A stretch of DNA of 41,947 bases from Candidatus Yanofskybacteria bacterium RIFCSPHIGHO2_01_FULL_44_24 (GCA_001794215.1 MGJK01000004.1:1-41947); one strand, 5' to 3'. Shown: positions 23,279 through 30,847, counted from the first letter of the stretch. Notes: generated by a model from the letters alone, not told the origin. Translations and numbers: made by a program.

Positions 23279-24538
23279 ATGCAAGACTCATTTACTAAAT
23301 TAGCCAGAATTTTAAGAGTTTCTCCCCAACTTCTTTTGGATTTGGATAAAAAAATGACCAACATTACAGGCCAAGAGGGCGTGGTAGATTCCATAGTTGC
23401 GGAAAACAGAAAAATGGTTGATCTGACTTTGGCGGAATTGGGGTTGGATAACAGCGCAAAAGCGGAAGAGATATACAATGCTCTGATTCGCCAGGTCTCG
23501 GTTGTGGATAAGAATCTGTTTGATATGCTCGGTAAGCCCGACCTATCAAAGCTCTCCATGGTTTGCGGTAAATTATGCGAAACGGCTTTTCAGGTTTTCC
23601 CGCCACCGAGAGGCCTGTTCATTAAGAGGGAAAGAGTGGCCCAATTGCTCGAAAAGCACAGGCCGGCTAATCTGATGGCTCATTTCGGCTGTAAAACTGC
23701 CCAGGAACTGGTTGATAAGCAAGGATTTGCGTCGGTAGTCAGCGCTCTTCGGTTCGTAGAAAGCCAGGAATGGATGCATAAGTTTTTTGATGTCGCTTAC
23801 CAAGAGCTTAAACAGGAGGATTTCGAAGAAAGAGAGGTCGAGATGAAAATACTGGAGCCGGAATGGCTGAAGGTGGCGGAGAAGTTTCTCGAGAAGAAGT
23901 ATCACAACGTCAGCCACTTGAAGGAATACGGAGTTATTTTCATTATTCCACTGAAGATCGATACTCCGGGAGAGATGGTCAGGATGTTTACGCTGATGCT
24001 TCATTATCTTCACGAGGTTCCTTTTTATGCATCTCTTTTCAGGAAATTTTTTCATGATTCTGATTTTGTTCCCAAGTTTAAATCTCTTCTCCGGGGCGAT
24101 GTTCCGTCTGGCCCGATGTTAGATGGGGGCAGGGTTTCCTGGAGGATAGTTCAGAGATATCTTGCCAAAGATAATGAAAACGATCCTCGTCTTTTCGAGC
24201 CCCACGTAAATCCGGAAGCGGAACATTGGTTTAAAGCGGAAGGGGATTTCGGACGCTTGTCGCGAATATTAGGCAGAAAAGACGGCCATCTGAATATCGG
24301 TTATTGGACTGGTCTTGATTTTGTTGGCGATTTCTTCAAGACAAGAGACGGACAGGAACAGTTAGTCAGTTTCGATCTCATTGATCTTTCCATGTCTTTA
24401 GTCAAAAGGGGACACATCAAATACCTTTTCCATCACGAAGAGGCTCTCTGGAATAAAATTTTCTCCGAATATATGGGCCGGGAGACCATGAACAGGCTGA
24501 TTGAGGAGAATATCGTTAAAGGATTTATCGAGTTATGA
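23279..24538 (+). CDS. Conserved-looking protein of unknown function, 419 aa
   Basis: I do not recognise a domain. The protein is soluble and mainly helical. The N-terminal half has heptad-like stretches; residues about 100-170 hold FPPPRGLFIKRERVAQLLEK and an HFGCKTAQELV repeat. The C-terminal half is richer in aromatics and ends FHHEEALWNKIFSEYMGRETM. Several His and Glu residues (HYLHEVPF, FHHEE) could bind metal, but no known motif is formed. ATG at 23279, 4 nt after the kinase stop, is chosen over 23255. The end overlaps the next gene in an ATGA, so it is embedded in the carbohydrate operon. Confidence 0.75.
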   Translation: MQDSFTKLARILRVSPQLLLDLDKKMTNITGQEGVVDSIVAENRKMVDLTLAELGLDNSAKAEEIYNALIRQVSVVDKNLFDMLGKPDLSKLSMVCGKLCETAFQVFPPPRGLFIKRERVAQLLEKHRPANLMAHFGCKTAQELVDKQGFASVVSALRFVESQEWMHKFFDVAYQELKQEDFEEREVEMKILEPEWLKVAEKFLEKKYHNVSHLKEYGVIFIIPLKIDTPGEMVRMFTLMLHYLHEVPFYASLFRKFFHDSDFVPKFKSLLRGDVPSGPMLDGGRVSWRIVQRYLAKDNENDPRLFEPHVNPEAEHWFKAEGDFGRLSRILGRKDGHLNIGYWTGLDFVGDFFKTRDGQEQLVSFDLIDLSMSLVKRGHIKYLFHHEEALWNKIFSEYMGRETMNRLIEENIVKGFIEL

Positions 24539-24744
24539 TCGACGCCGTTGGTATCTCAGGACTTGTCCTCGTCAGCATCGCCATATGGCTAAAGAAAGAA
24601 AAAGGGCAGGATATATTATTTATCTTGGGCGGGGGATTATTGTTGATTTACAGCGCTTATTTAAAAAACACTATTTTTATTGTCTTGCAGGGAGTATTTA
24701 TTCTCTCGGCTCTGCTTGAATTGCTAAAGTTAAATAAAAAGTGA
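24535..24744 (+). CDS. Small membrane protein, 69 aa
   Basis: Two or three short hydrophobic helices (about residues 4-18, 27-42 and 46-64) separated by KKEKGQD and KN. The size and pattern resemble CBU_0592-like small membrane proteins, but this is a weak similarity. It overlaps both neighbours (ATGA with the upstream gene, GTGA with fba), so translation is tightly coupled. Confidence 0.7.
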   Translation: MIDAVGISGLVLVSIAIWLKKEKGQDILFILGGGLLLIYSAYLKNTIFIVLQGVFILSALLELLKLNKK

Positions 24745-25598
24745 ACACGCTCAACGGTTATTTGAAAGAAGCTCGCAGCCGGGGCCAAGCGGTTGGCCAT
24801 TTTAATTTTTCAACCGAAGACGTGCTAAGAGGGATTATTGAGGCGTCTCGGGATGCCGGAGCATCGGCGGTGATGGTTGGGACTTCGGAAGGAGAAGCGG
24901 ACTTCTTTGGAATAAAAGAAGCGGCGGCGGTTATGAAGGCGGCTCGGGAAGATTTTAATTTTCCGGTTTTTCTGAACGCCGATCATTTCAAGAGCTTCGA
25001 AAGGTGCAAGGAGGCCATCGATGCCGGATACGACTCGGTCATAATTGATGCCTCTAAGCTTTCTTACGATGATAACCTAGCCGTTACCAAGAAAGTCGTT
25101 GAATATGCGAAATCCATAAATAAAGATATCTCGGTTGAGGGGGAGATAGGGTACCTGAAAGGTTCATCGGAAGTTCAAAAAAAGATAGAAATCAGTTCGG
25201 CCGACTATACCAAGCCGGAGGAGGTGGCGGATTTCGTTAAAAAAACAGGAGTAGGCCGGATGGCTGTTGTTTTCGGAAATATTCATGGAATTGTTACCGA
25301 TCAAGAAGAGAAGCTCGATATCGAGCATTTCAAAAAAATTGTTGCAGTCGCGCCGGAGGTTTACTATGTTTTGCACGGTGCTTCCGGATTAAAAGACGCC
25401 GATGTTCAGGCGGCTATTAAGGCCGGGATTTCTAATGTGCATTTTAATACAGAACTTCGGGTTGCCTATACCGAGGGATTGCATAAAGCGCTCCATGACA
25501 AGCCCGGCGAGACCACACCATACAAATATATGAAGCCTGGCGTGGAAGAAATGAAGAAAATTGTAACGGCCAAGATCAAGATTTTCATAGGGCGCTAA
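24741..25598 (+). CDS. fba: Class II fructose-bisphosphate aldolase
   Basis: Zinc-dependent aldolase of glycolysis, 285 aa. Metal ligands are seen in FLNADHFKSFE, the VEGEIGYL strand, FGNIHGIV and YVLHGASGL, followed by the phosphate-binding GISNVHFNTELR. The length is normal. A GTG start overlaps the stop of the membrane-protein gene. It is the last gene of the carbon-metabolism run. Confidence 0.93.
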   Translation: MNTLNGYLKEARSRGQAVGHFNFSTEDVLRGIIEASRDAGASAVMVGTSEGEADFFGIKEAAAVMKAAREDFNFPVFLNADHFKSFERCKEAIDAGYDSVIIDASKLSYDDNLAVTKKVVEYAKSINKDISVEGEIGYLKGSSEVQKKIEISSADYTKPEEVADFVKKTGVGRMAVVFGNIHGIVTDQEEKLDIEHFKKIVAVAPEVYYVLHGASGLKDADVQAAIKAGISNVHFNTELRVAYTEGLHKALHDKPGETTPYKYMKPGVEEMKKIVTAKIKIFIGR

Positions 25599-25604
25599 GT
25601 TCCG

Positions 25605-25795
25605 GCTTAATCAATTCAGGGGTGCGCCATAAATTTCGCTCCATCTTGACCTATCCGGAGCACGTCATAAAAGTCTGCTGACTTTTTGTCTTTTGCCAAG
25701 CTCAGTCAGCCTGCACAAATCCTCTCATAAGCCAGGGCTTCGTTATGATTTTTTTCAAATTCCCTCCTCGGGTTAAGGTTTCGCTTAATGTTTTG
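25605..25795 (-). repeat. Family A structured repeat, nested pair
   Basis: Read on the minus strand, the inner unit (25736-25645) shows GGATTTGTGCAG, the hairpin GCT-GACTG-AGC, GGCAAAAGACA, AAAAAGTC/GACTTTT and ATGACGTGCTCC, flanked by a long imperfect helix. It sits inside a second, more diverged unit whose halves are at 25795-25737 (CTTAACCCGAGGAGGGAATT) and 25644-25605 (AATTTATGGCGCACCCC). This fills most of the 326-bp gap after fba. Confidence 0.65.
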
Positions 25796-25830
25796 CCCCA
25801 TGTTTGGAGGTGAGACCTCCAAACATGGGG
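25796..25830. repeat. Perfect 16-bp hairpin
   Basis: CCCCATGTTTGGAGGT (25796-25811) and its reverse complement (25815-25830) flank GAG. No T-run follows on either strand, so it is not a standard terminator. Confidence 0.85.
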
Positions 25831-25857
25831 ATTCTGATGTACCACCACCCAACCCTC

Positions 25858-25887
25858 TTGCCATAATTGGGGAGGTCACGGTATAAC
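25858..25887 (+). promoter_or_regulatory. Promoter of the 90-aa gene
   Basis: TTGCCA (25858-25863) and TATAAC (25882-25887) have 18-bp spacing. Confidence 0.65.
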
Positions 25888-25924
25888 TTGGGCAGTACAA
25901 AGGACAAGGAAAGGGTAGACTAAA

Positions 25925-26197
25925 ATGACCACAGGCAATGCCTATCTGGATATCCTTCTGGCTATTGTTGTGTCCGTTATCTTCTCTTGGGCGTTCATCG
26001 CTCTTATATACAGATCAGATAGAAGGGGTGCTGAAAAATGGAACCGAAAGGTAACTTGTCGCCAGTGCAGCCATAAAGGAGAAATTGTAGCAAAGCAGAT
26101 TGAACAATTTGATGGTGCTCCAACTTTGTGTACTTTCCCTGATTGGTATTGGATGCAATGCGGACAGTGCGGAAATAAGTGGTCCTTTCCTTCTTGA
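25925..26197 (+). CDS. Membrane-anchored zinc-ribbon-like protein, 90 aa
   Basis: One membrane helix (about residues 8-29) is followed by a cytoplasmic basic segment and two CxxC pairs (CRQCSHKGE and CGQCGNKW), which together make a plausible zinc ribbon. The partner or function is unknown. A purine-rich AAGGAAAGGG precedes the ATG. It has its own promoter and terminator. Confidence 0.75.
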   Translation: MTTGNAYLDILLAIVVSVIFSWAFIALIYRSDRRGAEKWNRKVTCRQCSHKGEIVAKQIEQFDGAPTLCTFPDWYWMQCGQCGNKWSFPS

Positions 26198-26199
26198 GT

Positions 26200-26222
26200 A
26201 GACCGATTTTTCGGTCTTTTAT
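26200..26222 (+). terminator. Intrinsic terminator
   Basis: AGACCGA (26200-26206) and TCGGTCT (26211-26217) form a stem followed by TTTATTTTG. Confidence 0.8.
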
Positions 26223-26243
26223 TTTGCCACATCTCGCTGAGTA

Positions 26244-26272
26244 TTGATTTATAGAATTCTTTTTGCTACTAT
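26244..26272 (+). promoter_or_regulatory. Promoter of the bL25 leader transcript
   Basis: TTGATT (26244-26249) and TACTAT (26267-26272) have 17-bp spacing and an extended TGC. Transcription would start near 26279, just before the structured leader. Confidence 0.7.
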
Positions 26273-26290
26273 AGCTAAGCTTATTGTTAT

Positions 26291-26422
26291 GTCAGGTAGT
26301 GAAGATTCCGAAAGGCTTTTTGCCGATCAGATAGCTATCTGGCAGGTATAAACAAAGATAGTCATATAGTTATGGAGAAGTACCGGTAAAGCCCTCAGGG
26401 CAATCGGCTTCTACTACCTGAG
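26291..26422 (+). ncRNA. Structured leader RNA, family B copy 3
   Basis: TCAGGTAGT (26292-26300) pairs with ACTACCTGA (26413-26421), one base before the rplY ATG, extended by GAAG/CTTC and CCGA/TCGG. Alternatively TCAGGTAG pairs with CTATCTGG (26335-26342, two wobbles). Conserved blocks are TTCCGAAAG, TTTTTGCCGATCAG and GGGCAATCGG, with a GCCC-TCA-GGGC-like hairpin just before the last. Confidence 0.8.
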
Positions 26423-27109
26423 ATGGCTCATGCACAGCATAAAATTGAACTAAACGTTGAGAAGCGTACTGTTTTGGGAGGCAAGGTAAGGGTTTTGAGG
26501 CGCTCCGGTTACATACCGGCAATTTTGTATGGAAAGGGCCAGGATTGTCTGCTTCTTCAGGTGCCCGTGAAGGATTTTCAGAAAGTTTTCAAGGAGGCGG
26601 GCGAGTCTACCTTGGTCTACGTAAATTTAAACCATGATTCATATCCTACCATTATTCATGACGTAGCCCGGGATCCTCTTAAGGGGGAAGTTATCCACGC
26701 CGACTTTTATAAAGTAAAATTAGACGAGAAGATTAAGACAAATATTGCTGTCGTTTTTGAAGGCGAGTCGCCGGCGGTTAGGGACTCCGGCGGAATTTTC
26801 GTCAGGAACATCAATGAACTTGAGGTCGAAGCTCTTCCTCAGGATCTGCCTCATGAAATCAAAATCGATATTACCGCGCTTAAAAATATGGGCGATCAGG
26901 TTTTAGTTAAAGACATCAAGCTCGGGGCCAGGGTCAAAATATTGACCGATCAAAATGCCATTTTAGCTCTTGTTCAGGAGCCCAAATCACAAGAAGAGCT
27001 CGATGCCGAATTAGCCGCGCCCACTGCCGGCGTTGAAGACGTCGAGATCATAAAGAAAGAGAAGGAAGAGGAAACTGCGGAAGCGGCTCCGGCCGGAGAG
27101 GCTAAATAA
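26423..27109 (+). CDS. rplY: Ribosomal protein bL25 (CTC type)
   Basis: 228-aa long-form bL25/CTC protein, which binds 5S rRNA. The N-terminal L25 domain (residues 5-95) has KRTVLGGKVRVLRRSGYIPAI and FYKVKLDEKI; the C-terminal TL5/CTC domain has EVEALPQDLPHEIKIDI. The last 40 residues are acidic and low-complexity (EKEEETAEAAPAGEA). It is controlled by the family B leader, and no Shine-Dalgarno site precedes the ATG. rpmE follows 12 nt downstream, likely in the same transcript. Confidence 0.95.
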   Translation: MAHAQHKIELNVEKRTVLGGKVRVLRRSGYIPAILYGKGQDCLLLQVPVKDFQKVFKEAGESTLVYVNLNHDSYPTIIHDVARDPLKGEVIHADFYKVKLDEKIKTNIAVVFEGESPAVRDSGGIFVRNINELEVEALPQDLPHEIKIDITALKNMGDQVLVKDIKLGARVKILTDQNAILALVQEPKSQEELDAELAAPTAGVEDVEIIKKEKEEETAEAAPAGEAK

Positions 27110-27121
27110 TTTTTATAAACC

Positions 27122-27358
27122 ATGAGACAAGACATACATCCCAATTATCATCCCAAGGCTAAGATTACATGCGCTTGCGGCCACGAATGGGTTACGGGCT
27201 CTACGATGCCCGAGTTGAGCGTGAACATCTGCGCCAATTGCCACCCGTTCTATACGGGCCAGGAGAAAATCGTCGATACTCGGGGAAGAGTCGAGAAGTT
27301 TAAAAAGAGGATGGAGAAATCACGGGGCAAAGCCAGACATAGAAATCCTAAATCCTAA
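27122..27358 (+). CDS. rpmE: Ribosomal protein bL31
   Basis: 78-aa zinc-containing bL31: MRQDIHPNYHP at the start, CACG and CANCHPFYTGQ give the four-cysteine site (C+ form), then RVEKFKKR. The basic tail SRGKARHRNPKS is typical. It follows rplY closely. Confidence 0.95.
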   Translation: MRQDIHPNYHPKAKITCACGHEWVTGSTMPELSVNICANCHPFYTGQEKIVDTRGRVEKFKKRMEKSRGKARHRNPKS

Positions 27359-27430
27359 TATCTAAATCCTAAACATTTTGAATTTAAGATTTTGATATTT
27401 TTCTTTGTTCAGATGTTAGAATTTGGTGTT
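27345..27430. repeat. AT-rich imperfect inverted repeat upstream of prfA
   Basis: TCTAAATCCTAAACATTTTG on the left is mirrored by AGATGTTAGAATTTGGTGTT on the right, within 10 nt of the TTG start of prfA. Confidence 0.55.
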
Positions 27431-27436
27431 TAGAAC

Positions 27437-28174
27437 TTGGCCAATAACGAAGCGATAATAGAAATACGGGCGGGCGTGGGCGGCGACGAGGCGGCCCTTT
27501 TTGGTTCAACTCTTTTCGGCATGTATAAGCGCTATGCTCTTAGCAAGGGTTGGGGAGTTGAGATCGTAGACTATAATCAGAATGATTTAGGGGGCTACAA
27601 ATCGATCGTATTCGAGCTTAATGGCCCGAGCGTATTCGATAAAATGAAATACGAATCGGGAGTTCATAGGGTTCAGAGAGTTCCTAAAACGGAGAAGTCG
27701 GGCCGCGTACATACATCTACTGCGACCGTAGCCGTTCTTCCTAAGGCTACTGAAAAAGATATCCAGATAAGGCCCGATGAGATTGAGGTCAGTTTTTCAC
27801 GCGCAGGAGGGCCGGGAGGACAGAACGTGAACAAGGTTGAAACGGCGGTCAGGGTTTTGCATAAACCTACCGGAATAGTTGTCTCGTCCCGCCAGGAGAG
27901 GAACCAGCAGAGGAACAGAGATAAGGCCATGGAGATTTTAAGATCCAAACTCTTAGAAATAAAAAGGGCCGAGGAAACAGGCAGTATCACCGAAGAAAGG
28001 CGCAGGCAGATAGGTACCGGGGATCGTTCCGAGAAGATAAGAACATATAATTTCCCCCAAGACAGGATTACCGACCATAGAATAAAAAAGAATTGGGGCA
28101 ATATGGAGAAAATCATCAATGGGCATCTTGATCCGGTCATTGAAACGCTATCGGAAAAATTAAAGCTTCCTTAA
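27437..28174 (+). CDS. prfA: Peptide chain release factor 1, lacking domain 1
   Basis: 245 aa against about 360 in typical RF1. The protein begins at the domain 2 motif [15 protein letters not shown]; the codon-recognition segment [16 protein letters not shown] reads PKT where RF1 usually has PAT, which still fits the RF1 P-x-T pattern rather than the SPF of RF2. The catalytic loop [10 protein letters not shown] is intact, and the C-terminal [12 protein letters not shown] is conserved. An in-frame TAG two codons before the TTG start rules out a longer frame. Domain 1 (about 100 residues) is thus absent. It should release at UAA and UAG. Confidence 0.92.
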   Translation: MANNEAIIEIRAGVGGDEAALFGSTLFGMYKRYALSKGWGVEIVDYNQNDLGGYKSIVFELNGPSVFDKMKYESGVHRVQRVPKTEKSGRVHTSTATVAVLPKATEKDIQIRPDEIEVSFSRAGGPGGQNVNKVETAVRVLHKPTGIVVSSRQERNQQRNRDKAMEILRSKLLEIKRAEETGSITEERRRQIGTGDRSEKIRTYNFPQDRITDHRIKKNWGNMEKIINGHLDPVIETLSEKLKLP

Positions 28175-28185
28175 TCCCGTAACTT

Positions 28186-28428
28186 ATGGATATCGGTAAA
28201 TATAATAAAGATCAGCTTCAACTGCCGGTTGACATAAAGGAACCGCTTGATATTAAAAGTCCTGTCTTTAAGGCTGAGCCGGGATGGGGCGGGCAACTGA
28301 AAAGATGGTTTAGCAGAGAGCCGGGTTCGGTACCGTTTTTCGCTGTCTTGGTCCTGATTTTGATCGTAGAAATATATTTATTATCCAACTCGAAGCCATT
28401 TCTTGATTTTTTAACTGAAATTTGGTAA
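28186..28428 (+). CDS. Small membrane protein, 80 aa
   Basis: A polar N-terminal half rich in Lys, Asp and Pro is followed by one membrane helix (about residues 49-67) and a short tail. No family is recognised. It lies between prfA and rpsB, 11 nt from each, and is presumably cotranscribed. The genomic position might suggest a role in the translation or secretion operon, but nothing in the sequence shows it. Confidence 0.65.
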   Translation: MDIGKYNKDQLQLPVDIKEPLDIKSPVFKAEPGWGGQLKRWFSREPGSVPFFAVLVLILIVEIYLLSNSKPFLDFLTEIW

Positions 28429-28439
28429 TATTCTTCAGT

Positions 28440-29123
28440 ATGTCTGACGCACAACTACAACCTTTAATACCATACGAGAATATGCTCAGGGCGGGTGCCC
28501 ATTTCGGTCGTAAAAAGACCGTTTTTAACCCTGCCATGAAGAAGTTCGTTTTTACTGTAAGAAACGGAGTTTGCATTATTGATCTTTTGAAAACCCAGAC
28601 AGAGTTGCAGAAAGCGCTTGACCACCTCAAGGGAGTTAAAGAAAAGAACGGATTAATACTTTTCGTTGCTTTAACCAAGCAGTCTTTGGAAGGCATTAAG
28701 GAATTAGCCGAATCATTAGGCATGCCCTATGTCCTTGAAAGATGGCTTGGCGGTACGCTTACAAACTTTAAAGAGCTGAACGGAAGGGTTAAGAAGATGG
28801 AAGAGATGGAGAAGCAAAAAGCCGAAGGCGGCCTTGATAAATATACCAAAAAAGAGAGGACCGTTTTTAACAAGGCTTTGGAAAAAATGCAGAAACGCTT
28901 TAACGGTCTGAGGAAACTGGTCAGGCTTCCTGATGTTGTATTCGTATCTTCTCTCAAGGAAGGCGCCCTGCCGGTTCGAGAAGCCAAAAGGATGGGCGTC
29001 AAAGTAGTTGCAATATGCAATACCGACGCTAACCCCGATAACGTAGATTTCGCGATTCCTGCGAATGACAAATCCAAGAAGTCGGTAGACCTCATTATTG
29101 AATTGCTCAAAAACAATCTCTAA
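28440..29123 (+). CDS. rpsB: Ribosomal protein uS2
   Basis: 227-aa uS2. Recognised by AGAHFGRKKTVFNP, the central FVALTKQSLEGIKELAE, the YVLERWLGGTLTNF block, and the C-terminal PDVVFVSSLKEG and VVAICNTDANPDNVDFAIPAND. The ATG at 28440 (MSDAQLQ) is preferred over 28422. The gene order rpsB-tsf is the standard bacterial one. Confidence 0.96.
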   Translation: MSDAQLQPLIPYENMLRAGAHFGRKKTVFNPAMKKFVFTVRNGVCIIDLLKTQTELQKALDHLKGVKEKNGLILFVALTKQSLEGIKELAESLGMPYVLERWLGGTLTNFKELNGRVKKMEEMEKQKAEGGLDKYTKKERTVFNKALEKMQKRFNGLRKLVRLPDVVFVSSLKEGALPVREAKRMGVKVVAICNTDANPDNVDFAIPANDKSKKSVDLIIELLKNNL

Positions 29124-29144
29124 TTGTTTGGTATGGAAATAATT

Positions 29145-29597
29145 ATGGCTACTGAGTTAGAGAAAATTAAGCATTTGCGCGACAGTACCGGACTATCTTT
29201 CAACGAGATCAAAAAAGCTCTTGTTGAATCCGGAGGGGACGAGTTAAAAGCGGCCGAGATTCTCAAAAAGCTCGGCGTGGCCATGGCCGCCAAGAAATCA
29301 GCCCGGTCAGTTAAGGAAGGAGCTATAGCTTCATATATCCATTCGACCGGCAAGATCGGATCCATGGTGGAGTTTTTGTGTGAAACCGATTTCGTGGCTA
29401 AGAATGCGGAGTTCCGTAAATTGGCCCACGATGTGGCGATGCATGTGGCGGCGATGAAACCGGGAGACGATAAAGAGCTCCTTGCCCAGCCCTTCGTTAA
29501 GGATCAGGATATTACCGTGCAGGAATTGATTAACCAATCGATAGCTAAGCTCGGCGAGAATATTCAGCTCGGCAGGTTTCAGGTCTTTGAGATCTGA
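29145..29597 (+). CDS. tsf: Elongation factor Ts, short form
   Basis: 150 aa. The N-terminal UBA-like domain has IKHLRDSTGLSFNEIKKAL. The core contains EGAIASYIHSTGKIGSMVEF and LCETDFVAKN, the TDFV motif that contacts EF-Tu. After GENIQLGRFQVFE the protein ends, so it lacks the second core subdomain and coiled coil found in E. coli EF-Ts (283 aa). Short forms occur in several reduced or deep-branching lineages. ATG at 29145 follows rpsB by 21 nt. Confidence 0.95.
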   Translation: MATELEKIKHLRDSTGLSFNEIKKALVESGGDELKAAEILKKLGVAMAAKKSARSVKEGAIASYIHSTGKIGSMVEFLCETDFVAKNAEFRKLAHDVAMHVAAMKPGDDKELLAQPFVKDQDITVQELINQSIAKLGENIQLGRFQVFEI

Positions 29598-29613
29598 TCT
29601 AACTTTATAAACC

Positions 29614-30258
29614 TTGTTCTTAATCGTTCCAATTTCGCTTATAGTAATTTCTCTTGCCGGGATATTTTTTATTTTTTTTAGGAAAAAGTCCTACCTCTCG
29701 GACTTAGCCGTTAGCCAGGGAACAAACGGCGGCGTTAAATCAGATACCTGGACTGAACTTTTTTTCAGTTTTTTCCCGGAGATAGACTCGGGTCTTCGCC
29801 GGATGAAATTAAAAGAGCATATCGCCGTATGGCTTCTTGAAATAGAAAAATATCTCCGCAAAGCCAGGCTGATTTTCTTGAGAATAGACCGGCTTTCGGA
29901 CGGCCTGATTAAAAAAATAAGAAAGTTTCACCTTACCCATAAAGCCGGTGAGGAGTTATCAGGCGTTTCTACGGGGAGTATCGAGGGCGAGCTTCCGTCA
30001 GTCGCTCCGGTGAAGCGCAAAGAGGAGCAGTCTCAGCTCGATGCTTTCAGGAAAGAAGAGCAGCGTTTGATACTTGAGATAGCCAAGAATCCCAAAGACC
30101 CCGGCCTCTATGAGGTCTTAGGGGATATGTATATGAAAACCGATAACCTCACAGACGCTAAAGAATCTTACGAGGCAGCTATCGAACTGAGCCCCCAAAA
30201 CGATTTTATCAAAGAGAAGCTCTCTCTCGTTTTAGAAAAAATGCATACTCAGGCGTAG
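29614..30258 (+). CDS. Membrane-anchored TPR protein, 214 aa
   Basis: An N-terminal helix (residues 2-22) and a long basic linker lead to a C-terminal region with at least one clear tetratricopeptide repeat (LYEVLGDMYMKTDNLTDAKE then SYEAAIELSP). It likely serves as a scaffold at the membrane. The TTG start is 16 nt after tsf and lacks a Shine-Dalgarno site. Confidence 0.7.
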   Translation: MFLIVPISLIVISLAGIFFIFFRKKSYLSDLAVSQGTNGGVKSDTWTELFFSFFPEIDSGLRRMKLKEHIAVWLLEIEKYLRKARLIFLRIDRLSDGLIKKIRKFHLTHKAGEELSGVSTGSIEGELPSVAPVKRKEEQSQLDAFRKEEQRLILEIAKNPKDPGLYEVLGDMYMKTDNLTDAKESYEAAIELSPQNDFIKEKLSLVLEKMHTQA

Positions 30259-30261
30259 TAA

Positions 30262-30290
30262 TTTATTAACCTTCGTTTTTGTGCTAAAAT
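30262..30290 (+). promoter_or_regulatory. Promoter of tRNA-Thr(UGU)/tRNA-Tyr
   Basis: TTTATT (30262-30267) and TAAAAT (30285-30290) have 17-bp spacing and an extended TGC, 14 nt before the first tRNA. Confidence 0.55.
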
Positions 30291-30303
30291 TTCGTAGAAT
30301 AAA

Positions 30304-30378
30304 GCCGACCTAGCTCAACGGTAGAGCAACGCTTTTGTAAAGCGAAGGTTCCGAGTTCGAGTCTCGGGGTCGGCTCCA
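30304..30378 (+). tRNA. tRNA-Thr (anticodon UGU)
   Basis: The cloverleaf is complete: acceptor GCCGACC/GGTCGGC, D arm GCTC/GAGC, anticodon loop TTTGTAA, T arm CCGAG/CTCGG with TTCGAGT. CCA is encoded. The outer pair of the anticodon stem is an A-A mismatch. Confidence 0.93.
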
Positions 30379-30379
30379 T

Positions 30380-30464
30380 GGGGGTGTGGCGGAGTAGTCA
30401 AACGCACTTGACTGTAAATCAAGCGGCCGTTCGGCCTACGTAGGTGCAAATCCTACCGCCCCCA
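30380..30464 (+). tRNA. tRNA-Tyr (anticodon GUA)
   Basis: Type II tRNA with a long variable arm (GGCCGTTCGGCC). Acceptor GGGGGTG pairs with CGCCCCC; anticodon loop CTGTAAA; T arm GTAGG/CCTAC. The T loop reads TGCAAAT instead of TTCAAAT. CCA is not encoded. It lies one base after tRNA-Thr. Confidence 0.92.
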
Positions 30465-30661
30465 CTTTAGTAATATAAAACAGCATAATTATGCTGTTTT
30501 ATATTACTACGGGGCGGAGGGAATGCCGTTGAGGCATTCACATTAGGATTTGCAAGCCGGAACGATGCTGAGCGAGCAATGGGCGAGCGAAGCAGTGAGG
30601 CGGGGTCGCGACCGAGGAGGCGGAAGCCGACGAGAGTTGTGACCGAACCTACCGCCCCCAC
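30452..30661. repeat. Duplication of the tRNA-Tyr 3' end flanking a 182-bp insert
   Basis: CCTACCGCCCCCAC occurs at 30452-30465 (tRNA 3' end) and again at 30648-30661. The insert starts with a palindrome (30468-30509), and holds an inverted copy of a tRNA T-loop piece (TAGGATTTGCA, 30544-30554) and a GC-rich stretch with repeated GCGAGC-like words. No ORF of note is present. The pattern resembles an att-site scar or a tRNA-derived repeat. Confidence 0.6.
30468..30509. repeat. Perfect 42-bp palindrome
   Basis: TAGTAATATAAAACAGCATAA (30468-30488) is followed directly by its reverse complement (30489-30509), three bases after the tRNA-Tyr end. It may act as a terminator on either strand, although no T-run follows. 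Confidence 0.9.
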
Positions 30662-30685
30662 AATTACTAAACTAAGAGGTTCTGG

Positions 30686-30714
30686 TTGAATGAACTTAAA
30701 GATTTTGGTATAAA
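30686..30714 (+). promoter_or_regulatory. Promoter of the intron-containing tRNA-Thr
   Basis: TTGAAT (30686-30691) and TATAAA (30709-30714) have 17-bp spacing. The 126-nt stretch to the tRNA has possible stems (GTTAC/GTAAC, AGACAC/GTGTCT) and no ORF. Confidence 0.75.
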
Positions 30715-30847
30715 TAGTAAGCAGTTTTTTAAGGTTACGATTGCGCCCCATAGATCCATCGGTAACTTATAGACACAGGTCTAGGTTGGGTGTCTTAACC
30801 GTCCATTTTTGCAATGTGAAGCTTAAAAAAATATTAGATAGTTTGTT

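Noticed and set aside
30510..30660. Possible further tRNA or small RNA in the GC-rich stretch after tRNA-Tyr
   Set aside because: No cloverleaf could be drawn; only fragments of tRNA-Tyr sequence are present.
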